NCBI GenBank assembly: GCA_041749015.1
Contig: JBGTCD010000033.1
Coordinates: forward strand, 1-13,169
Source of the DNA: JBGTCD01 sp041749015
GTDB lineage: Bacteria; Bacteroidota; Bacteroidia; Cytophagales; Cyclobacteriaceae
DNA length: 13,169 nucleotides
Reading direction: 5' to 3'
Shown here: positions 8,701 through 13,169 of the stretch, in pieces
Position numbering within the stretch: position 1 is the first letter of the stretch
Layout: each line of letters starts with the position of its first letter
Translations under genes and position numbers: made by a program
The notes under the pieces: model-generated
Databases searched by the model: none
What the model was told of the DNA's origin: nothing
The model's input: the letters and a program-made list of their open reading frames with translations, nothing else

Positions 8701-9090
8701 GTGACAGAAAAGAAAAGTTGGTTAAAAAATCTCATGCTATCTGGGCTTTTAGATAGCCTTTCTGGTTATATAGAGACTAGGATAGGTCTGGTAAAAATTG
8801 AGTTCAAGGAAGAGTTGGCCAAAACCGTTGCCAAACTCATTATAATCCTGATCCTAAGTTTACTGTTTCTACTCTTTATTGCCTTTGTCAGCCTGACTGC
8901 TGGCGCCTGGCTAAATACCATTATTGATTCCCAATTTCTTGGATACGCCATAATAGCCGGGTTTTATCTTATTTTATTTTTACTGATATTCATATTCAGA
9001 AATAACCTGGGTGTGGCCGAAATGGTATACAAATCAATGAATTTAGGTCTTGTAGACGAAAATGATCAACAGGAGGAAGCAGATAATTAG
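8701..9090 (+). CDS. two-helix membrane protein, phage-holin superfamily III-like (YqjE type)
   Basis: This small 129-residue membrane protein has an amphipathic N-terminal region (residues 10-45) with charged segments, two hydrophobic helices (about 46-69 and 78-99) and an acidic tail (DENDQQEEADN). The layout matches the PF07332 group (putative Actinobacteriophage holin superfamily III; E. coli YqjE-like). Members are widespread chromosomal membrane proteins of unclear role, and the holin name does not imply a prophage. The start is GTG at 8701, since no in-frame ATG is close upstream. The gap of 172 bases before it has a weak TATATTTA -7-like site at 8671 but no clear -33 box. The next gene follows after 3 bases, so this gene leads a three-gene run ending in a GGGP-synthase-type enzyme. 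Confidence 0.72.
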   Translation: MTEKKSWLKNLMLSGLLDSLSGYIETRIGLVKIEFKEELAKTVAKLIIILILSLLFLLFIAFVSLTAGAWLNTIIDSQFLGYAIIAGFYLILFLLIFIFRNNLGVAEMVYKSMNLGLVDENDQQEEADN

Positions 9091-9093
9091 AAA

Positions 9094-9498
9094 ATGGAAA
9101 ACAAGGATAAAAAAGAGCATCTTCAGATTCAGTCTGAGGTATTTAAAAGGAATATCGAAAATGAGGTAGATAAAATTGCCTCCCATGCAGAAGAAGTGGG
9201 CAAAAAGGTACTGGTAATCGGAGGTGCTCTTTTATTGGGATATTATCTGGTGAAGGCATTGACCGCCCCTCAAGAAAAGGAAAGTGGAAAAGGTAAAAAG
9301 AAAAAATCAACTGGAGATCAGGAGTATCAAACAGAGTCTACTGGTTCTGTTGTAAAAAATATTGTAGCTAACCTTGCTGACCAGGCAACACTTTTCCTGC
9401 TTACTGTAGCCAGAGAAAAGCTTTTGGAGTATATTGATAAGGTCATTCAAGAAAAGGAACAGGATGTCTATACTGAAGACGCTGAAGGAACGGAATAG
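9094..9498 (+). CDS. hypothetical single-pass membrane protein
   Basis: I do not recognise this 134-residue protein. It has a charged, helical N-terminus (1-37) with a likely coiled-coil pattern, one hydrophobic helix (about 38-54, VLVIGGALLLGYYLV), a lysine-rich linker (KGKKKKS near 66-72), and a second helix of amphipathic or partly hydrophobic character (about 84-118). The tail is acidic. Such membrane proteins often sit next to YqjE-like genes, comparable to the YqjD/YqjE/YqjK cluster of enterobacteria, but homology is not shown. It lies 3 bases after the holin-like gene. Its last 35 bases overlap the probable start of the GGGP-synthase gene in another frame, which favours co-translation. 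Confidence 0.75.
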   Translation: MENKDKKEHLQIQSEVFKRNIENEVDKIASHAEEVGKKVLVIGGALLLGYYLVKALTAPQEKESGKGKKKKSTGDQEYQTESTGSVVKNIVANLADQATLFLLTVAREKLLEYIDKVIQEKEQDVYTEDAEGTE

Positions 9499-10225
9499 AA
9501 TAGGCCAAAGGTCTATGGCTGTACTCATTGACCCTGATAAAGTCCATGACGTTTCATATATGGTCAAACTGGCACAGATCTCTAGTGAAAATTATGTAGA
9601 TTTCTTTTTTGTAGGTGGAAGTCTGATCACCACTGGCAATCTTAATCAAATCATTGAAACGATAAAGAAAAACTGTAGCATCCCGGTAGTATTGTTTCCT
9701 GGTAGTAATATGCACATTGATCTGTCTGCAGATGCCATTTTATTTTTATCACTCATTTCAGGTAGAAATCCTGAGTTTCTGATTGGTCAGCATGTCTCTG
9801 CTGCACCATTGCTTAAATTCAGTAAATTGGAAATATTATCTACCGGTTATATGCTGGTCAGTTCGGGGAAAAATTCTGCGGTATCCTATATGAGCAATAC
9901 GACTCCTATCCCGGAGGATAAATATTCGGTAGCAGCTTGCACTGCCATGGCAGGTGCCATGCTTGGTCTTAGCCTGATCTACATGGATGCAGGCAGTGGT
10001 GCCTCCAACCCTATCTCTCCCCGAATGATTGGCGCTGTGAGAAAAGCAGTAGACGCCCCTTTAATTATCGGAGGCGGTATCAATACCGGCCAAAAAGCTC
10101 AGGCTGCATTAGAAGCTGGGGCCGACATGATTGTGATTGGAAACGGCATAGAAAAAGACCCCAATCTTTTGATTGAGGTCTCTGAAAGAATATATGATTT
10201 TAACCGAAGGCTAATCAAGCCTTAA
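9464..10225 (+). CDS. geranylgeranylglyceryl-phosphate synthase family protein (GGGPS/PcrB)
   Basis: This TIM-barrel prenyltransferase (PF01884) couples an isoprenyl diphosphate to sn-glycerol-1-phosphate, the first committed step in archaeal-type ether lipid synthesis; bacterial homologues occur in Bacteroidota and Firmicutes. Motifs in order, numbered from the ATG at 9464: LIDPDK (21-26), FVGGS (49-53), LFPGS (77-81), ISGRNPEFLIGQH (98-110), YMDAGSGAS (173-181), IIGGGI (201-206) and VIGNGIE (224-230). The length is 253 residues from that ATG. A longer version from TTG at 9434 is open but adds only a basic segment RSFKKRNR. The prenyl chain length and product cannot be read from the sequence. 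Overlap with the preceding ORF is 35 bases. It ends in TTAA, sharing stop bases with the AraC gene on the other strand. Confidence 0.88.
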   Translation: MSILKTLKERNRIGQRSMAVLIDPDKVHDVSYMVKLAQISSENYVDFFFVGGSLITTGNLNQIIETIKKNCSIPVVLFPGSNMHIDLSADAILFLSLISGRNPEFLIGQHVSAAPLLKFSKLEILSTGYMLVSSGKNSAVSYMSNTTPIPEDKYSVAACTAMAGAMLGLSLIYMDAGSGASNPISPRMIGAVRKAVDAPLIIGGGINTGQKAQAALEAGADMIVIGNGIEKDPNLLIEVSERIYDFNRRLIKP

Positions 10226-11145
10226 ACGTTCATCAATGTTTCCCGCTTTCTCATTTTACCAGCAGGGATACCAAACATCATTTTGAATCTACGGCAAAAA
10301 TAAGCTGTGTCTTTGTACCCACAGGTTCTGCCAATATCACGAATTTTCATTTTTGTAGTACGCAGCAATTCCAGTGCGTATTCCATCCTCTGATACTCAA
10401 TATAATCCTGTGGGTTAATGCCGGTAAGCATTTTGAAATATTGACCGACATAATCCTCAGAAACTCCTGCGACCTTGGCCAGCATTTTATTTGATAGCTC
10501 ACCTCCTAAATTATCCTTGATGTATCTGAATACTTTGATCAATCTTGGGTCCTTAAAGTAGGTGCTATTGGTAGCCATCTGCTCAACAAATAAATTATTA
10601 TCGATGATGTGGCGTACCACCTCTACTACCAGATGCTCTGTTTTTAATTTAATCACCCTTTCACTGCCATGGGCCATGGCGCCCTTTTCTTTGACAATAT
10701 CAAAAATGATACCATTGACTTTAGCATTTTCAAAGCTGAATGGTGGTATGTTAAGAGAGGTGAAAAAGTTTACGGTATCAAACACCTTTGCTTCAAAGGT
10801 TACCATTGTGATTTCGGCAATAGGTGTCGTCCCAGGATCTTTTTCTTGGGTATGAAAAAATTCAGCCTGCCTGAAAGCAAATTCCTCTGCATCAATAACA
10901 GGAGTCCGGCGGCTGGTATGCCCATAGTCAATCGAGAGCTCGCGATTGGCAGGTATGAATAATGCACTACCCTCAGGAATTTCCTCTCCACCCTTATCAA
11001 ATTTCATTTTACCTTTTCTTAACAAAATGAGGACATTTTCACTATCCTGAAAATTAGAAATTGTAAAGGTTTGTAATATTTTAATATTGTTGGCCTTCAG
11101 GAATCTTATCCCCAAAGATTCGATAATTTTATTGTAATCTTCCAT
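10222..11145 (-). CDS. AraC-family transcriptional regulator
   Basis: This 307-residue regulator has a typical AraC layout: an N-terminal cupin-like sensory region (about 1-120), a linker, and two helix-turn-helix subdomains at the C-terminus (about 201-302). The first recognition helix region is MLAKVAGVSEDYVGQYFKMLTG (no ligand clue). The second contains IRDIGRTCGYKDTAYFCRRFKMMFG, the conserved family signature near 268-292. The ligand and targets are unknown. It lies convergent with the GGGP-synthase gene, with overlapping stops at 10222-10225, and downstream of the acyl-CoA dehydrogenase gene on the same strand (118-base gap). The gap holds a strong promoter candidate, so it probably has its own transcript. 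No regulatory target can be deduced from position alone. Confidence 0.92.
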   Translation of the reverse strand: MEDYNKIIESLGIRFLKANNIKILQTFTISNFQDSENVLILLRKGKMKFDKGGEEIPEGSALFIPANRELSIDYGHTSRRTPVIDAEEFAFRQAEFFHTQEKDPGTTPIAEITMVTFEAKVFDTVNFFTSLNIPPFSFENAKVNGIIFDIVKEKGAMAHGSERVIKLKTEHLVVEVVRHIIDNNLFVEQMATNSTYFKDPRLIKVFRYIKDNLGGELSNKMLAKVAGVSEDYVGQYFKMLTGINPQDYIEYQRMEYALELLRTTKMKIRDIGRTCGYKDTAYFCRRFKMMFGIPAGKMRKRETLMNV

Positions 11146-11197
11146 ATTAGGTTTATCGTAGGTTAAAAAAGTGAGTTGATTTATTTTAAGAATTAAA

Positions 11198-11228
11198 CAA
11201 ATCTAATAAAGAAAAAATACTAAACAAA
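11198..11228 (-). promoter_or_regulatory. Bacteroidota-type promoter for the AraC gene
   Basis: On the minus strand, TTTG (11228 to 11225), 19 bases, then TAGATTTG (11205 to 11198). Both boxes match the phylum consensus TTTG-N19-TAnnTTTG exactly. Transcription would begin about 7 bases further on, leaving a leader of roughly 45 bases before the ATG at 11145. This is the best promoter match in the window. Confidence 0.75.
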
Positions 11229-11263
11229 ACCCCTTGAAAAAATTATATGAACGGTAAATTTAT

Positions 11264-12406
11264 TCAATTATTTAAAATCTCTCTGGAAATGACAATCCGC
11301 TGAATTTCGGAGGTTCCCTCATAAATCTGGGTAATTTTTGCGTCTCTCATGAGCCGTTCCACATGGTATTCCTTTACATATCCATAACCACCATGTATCT
11401 GAACGGCTTCAACTGTAATATTCATAGCTGCCTCAGAAGCATATAACTTGGCCAACGCACAAGCATAGGCATAGGGTTGATTGTTATCTTTGAGCCATGC
11501 TGCTTTCATAATTAGCAGCCTTGCCGCCTCTATCTGCATGGCCATATCAGCAAGCTTAAATTGTATGGCCTGGTGTTTTGAAATTTCTTTGCCAAAGGCC
11601 TTCCTTTCCTTCGAATATTTTAGAGCTAGTTCATAAGCTCCTGATGCAATGCCTAAGGCTTGGGCTGCAATGCCTAACCTACCACCATTCAAGGTATTCA
11701 TCGCAAATTTAAACCCGAAGCCGTCATCACCTATTCTATTTTCTTTAGGCACTTTGACATCAGTAAACATAAGGGAGTGGGTATCCGACCCCCTGATCCC
11801 TAGTTTATCTTCCTTTTTCCCAACAGTAAATCCTTCCATACCGCGCTCCACAATGAGGCAGTTTATACCCTTGTGCTCTTTTTCTACATCCGTCTGTGCT
11901 ATTACCAGATAAATACCAGCACTGTTTCCATTAGTAATCCAGTTCTTTGTACCATTTACAAGGTAGTAGTCACCTTTGTCTTCGGCGGTTGTGCGCTGGC
12001 TGGTGGCATCAGATCCTGCCTCAGGCTCAGAAAGACAGAAAGCACCCAGAACCTCTCCCGTAGAAAGTTTGGAGAGATACTTTTCTTTTTGGGCTTCGGT
12101 GCCATAATTTTCAAGACCCCAGCACACCAGAGAGTTGTTGACTGACATGCAAACTGAGGCCGAGGCATCAATTTTAGAGATTTCTTCCATAGCCAGGACA
12201 TAGGAAATAGAATCCATACCACCCCCATTGTATTTGGGGTCTACCATCATACCCATAAACCCCAACTCACCCATTTTACGGACCTGCTCTTTAGGAAATT
12301 CTTGTTTATTATCTCGCTCTATCACTCCTGGAAGTAATTCAGTTTGGGCAAATTCTCGGGCAGCGTCCCTTACTGCCAACTGCTCTTCTGTCAAATCAAA
12401 ATTCAT
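11264..12406 (-). CDS. acyl-CoA dehydrogenase
   Basis: This FAD-dependent enzyme oxidises acyl-CoA to trans-2-enoyl-CoA and passes electrons to ETF, in fatty-acid or branched-chain amino-acid degradation. Signatures seen are FCLSEPEAGSDAT (123-135, FAD/substrate loop), WITNG (156-160), IHGGYGYVKEYHVERLMRDAK (337-357, second family signature) and QIYEGTSEIQR (360-370). Glu363 in that last motif matches the position of the catalytic base of MCAD (Glu376). At 380 residues it has the size and signatures of short/medium-chain types such as butyryl-CoA dehydrogenase. Chain-length preference is not decided. The start is ATG at 12406, where NFDLTEEQ fits the family N-terminus. A terminator-like hairpin ends only 33 bases upstream, and no clear promoter was found. 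Confidence 0.96.
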   Translation of the reverse strand: MNFDLTEEQLAVRDAAREFAQTELLPGVIERDNKQEFPKEQVRKMGELGFMGMMVDPKYNGGGMDSISYVLAMEEISKIDASASVCMSVNNSLVCWGLENYGTEAQKEKYLSKLSTGEVLGAFCLSEPEAGSDATSQRTTAEDKGDYYLVNGTKNWITNGNSAGIYLVIAQTDVEKEHKGINCLIVERGMEGFTVGKKEDKLGIRGSDTHSLMFTDVKVPKENRIGDDGFGFKFAMNTLNGGRLGIAAQALGIASGAYELALKYSKERKAFGKEISKHQAIQFKLADMAMQIEAARLLIMKAAWLKDNNQPYAYACALAKLYASEAAMNITVEAVQIHGGYGYVKEYHVERLMRDAKITQIYEGTSEIQRIVISREILNN

Positions 12407-12430
12407 AGTTTATTAAAAGTTAACTTTATT

Positions 12431-12461
12431 AAAAAGAAAGGGCTTGTTCGATAACAAGCCC
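12431..12461 (-). terminator. intrinsic terminator after the zinc peptidase
   Basis: A perfect 9-base stem, GGGCTTGTT and AACAAGCCC, with a 4-base loop (12449-12452), is read in the minus direction. It is followed by a T-rich run TTTCTTTTT (12439 to 12431). It starts 27 bases after the peptidase stop, the expected place for a Rho-independent terminator. It sits between that gene and the acyl-CoA dehydrogenase start. Confidence 0.85.
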
Positions 12462-12474
12462 CTAATTTAAAATT

Positions 12475-12504
12475 TAAAAATAGAAAAATCAGTCTCTCCC
12501 CAAA
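12475..12504 (-). promoter_or_regulatory. weak promoter-like site before the hairpin and acyl-CoA dehydrogenase
   Basis: On the minus strand, TTTG (12504 to 12501), 18 bases, then TATTTTTA (12482 to 12475). This matches the -33 box and five of six fixed bases of the -7 box. If real, it starts inside the peptidase 3' end and puts the terminator-like hairpin in the acyl-CoA dehydrogenase leader. The region is so A+T rich that chance is likely. Confidence 0.2.
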
Positions 12505-13169
12505 AAGATAAAGATGTAGTACAACAGGGTAACCAGAGCACCAATTGCTGCCACCACATAGGTCATGGCTGCCCACTTTAATGAATCCTTAGCCATATCA
12601 TATTCACTGCTGTCCACAATTTGTCTTTGCTGCACCCAGGCCAGAGCTCTTTTGCTGGCGTCAAATTCTACCGGTAAGGTAATAAAAGCAAATAAGGTAA
12701 AAACAGAGTAGCAGCCGATAATTACCAGAATGGCCAAATCAAAAGAAATAAGTGAAGGCAAAATAAATGCACCAAAAAGCATGGCCATAAAAATGAAGTT
12801 GATCACCTGAGCACTTACATTTTGAATGGGCACCATCGCTGACCTCAACTCCAGCATCGGATAGGCCTTGGCATGTTGAATGGCATGGCCACATTCGTGA
12901 GATGCCACGGCCGCGGCAGCAGCATTTCTCCCGTGGTATACTTCTTCGCTTAGGTTTACAGTTTTGTTGGCTGGATTATAATGGTCCGACAGCTTACCTG
13001 GCACATGCACCACTTCCACATCGTGAATACCGCTATCAGCCAGCATGAGTCTTGCAATTTCAGCTCCGGAGAGGTTTTTATTGAGCGGAATCTTGGAATA
13101 CCTCGCAAATTTCCTCTTCAAAGTAGAAGAAACTGCGAAACTAATGATCATAAAAACTATCGCTATTAC
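12489..13169 (-). CDS. neutral zinc metallopeptidase, YugP-like (5' end outside window)
   Basis: This membrane-bound zinc metallopeptidase belongs to the PF04298 (YugP-like) group. Visible features, numbered from the ATG at 13151, are YSKIPLNKNLSGAEIAR (18-34), PGKLSDHYNP (51-60), the zinc-binding SHECGHAIQH (84-93), hydrophobic segments near 110-160, the conserved LPVEFDASKRAL sequence, and a final hydrophobic helix before the C-terminus. The reading frame stays open from 13151 to the window edge, encoding VIAIVF, which continues the N-terminal hydrophobic helix expected in this family. The ATG at 13151 is therefore probably internal, and the true start lies beyond 13169. The substrate is unknown. 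The gene is followed by a clear intrinsic terminator at 12431-12461. Confidence 0.88.
   Translation of the reverse strand, partial: VIAIVFMIISFAVSSTLKRKFARYSKIPLNKNLSGAEIARLMLADSGIHDVEVVHVPGKLSDHYNPANKTVNLSEEVYHGRNAAAAAVASHECGHAIQHAKAYPMLELRSAMVPIQNVSAQVINFIFMAMLFGAFILPSLISFDLAILVIIGCYSVFTLFAFITLPVEFDASKRALAWVQQRQIVDSSEYDMAKDSLKWAAMTYVVAAIGALVTLLYYIFIFLGRD

Noticed and set aside
8701..9090. Phage holin as evidence of a prophage
   Set aside because: Proteins of this holin-like superfamily are common on chromosomes, and there are no phage genes, integrase or attachment sites nearby.
12415..12422. Minus-strand TAACTTTT as the acyl-CoA dehydrogenase promoter
   Set aside because: It is only 8 bases from the ATG, mismatches the last G, and has no -33 partner at a suitable distance.
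1..13169. tRNA, rRNA, CRISPR arrays, insertion sequences or long repeats
   Set aside because: No cloverleaf-like sequence, direct-repeat/spacer pattern, transposase motif or terminal inverted repeat was seen on reading either strand.

Overview
The window looks like a piece of a Bacteroidota chromosome, probably Cytophagales. The evidence is moderate G+C, an enlarged Bacteroidota-type SecA with two insertions, a PcrB/GGGP-synthase gene, and several promoter-like sites matching the phylum's TAnnTTTG (-7) / TTTG (-33) consensus rather than the sigma70 pattern. The genus cannot be named from sequence alone. There is no sign of mobile elements, CRISPR arrays, tRNA or rRNA. Coding density is high, the largest gene-free stretch is 271 bases, and the content is mostly housekeeping.

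Region 1 (44-5966, + strand): dapF (diaminopimelate epimerase) is followed by a promoter-like site, then a tight secA - SPOR-domain lipoprotein - M20 amidohydrolase run (8-base overlap, then a 2-base gap). This block deals with cell-wall precursor supply, protein export and the envelope. Region 2 (5963-8528): two unrelated phosphate-transporter-like genes diverge from a shared 271-base intergenic region. One is a divergent PiT-like permease (- strand) and the other a Na+/phosphate cotransporter-like protein (+ strand). Region 3 (8701-10225, + strand): a compact three-gene run of a holin-superfamily-like two-helix membrane protein, a single-helix membrane protein, and a GGGP-synthase-family enzyme whose start overlaps the preceding gene. 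Region 4 (10222-13169, - strand): an AraC-type regulator with a textbook Bacteroidota promoter, an acyl-CoA dehydrogenase, and a membrane zinc peptidase (YugP-like) that is cut by the right edge and followed by a clear intrinsic terminator.

Two convergent gene pairs meet with stop codons overlapping in palindromic tetranucleotides (CTAG at 5963-5966 and TTAA at 10222-10225), leaving no space for terminators. I did not find a convincing undescribed system. The best leads are the GGGP-synthase operon with two unexplained membrane proteins, the divergent pair of phosphate-transporter-like genes, and the SecA C-terminus, which keeps the linker before the usual zinc finger but has lost the finger.
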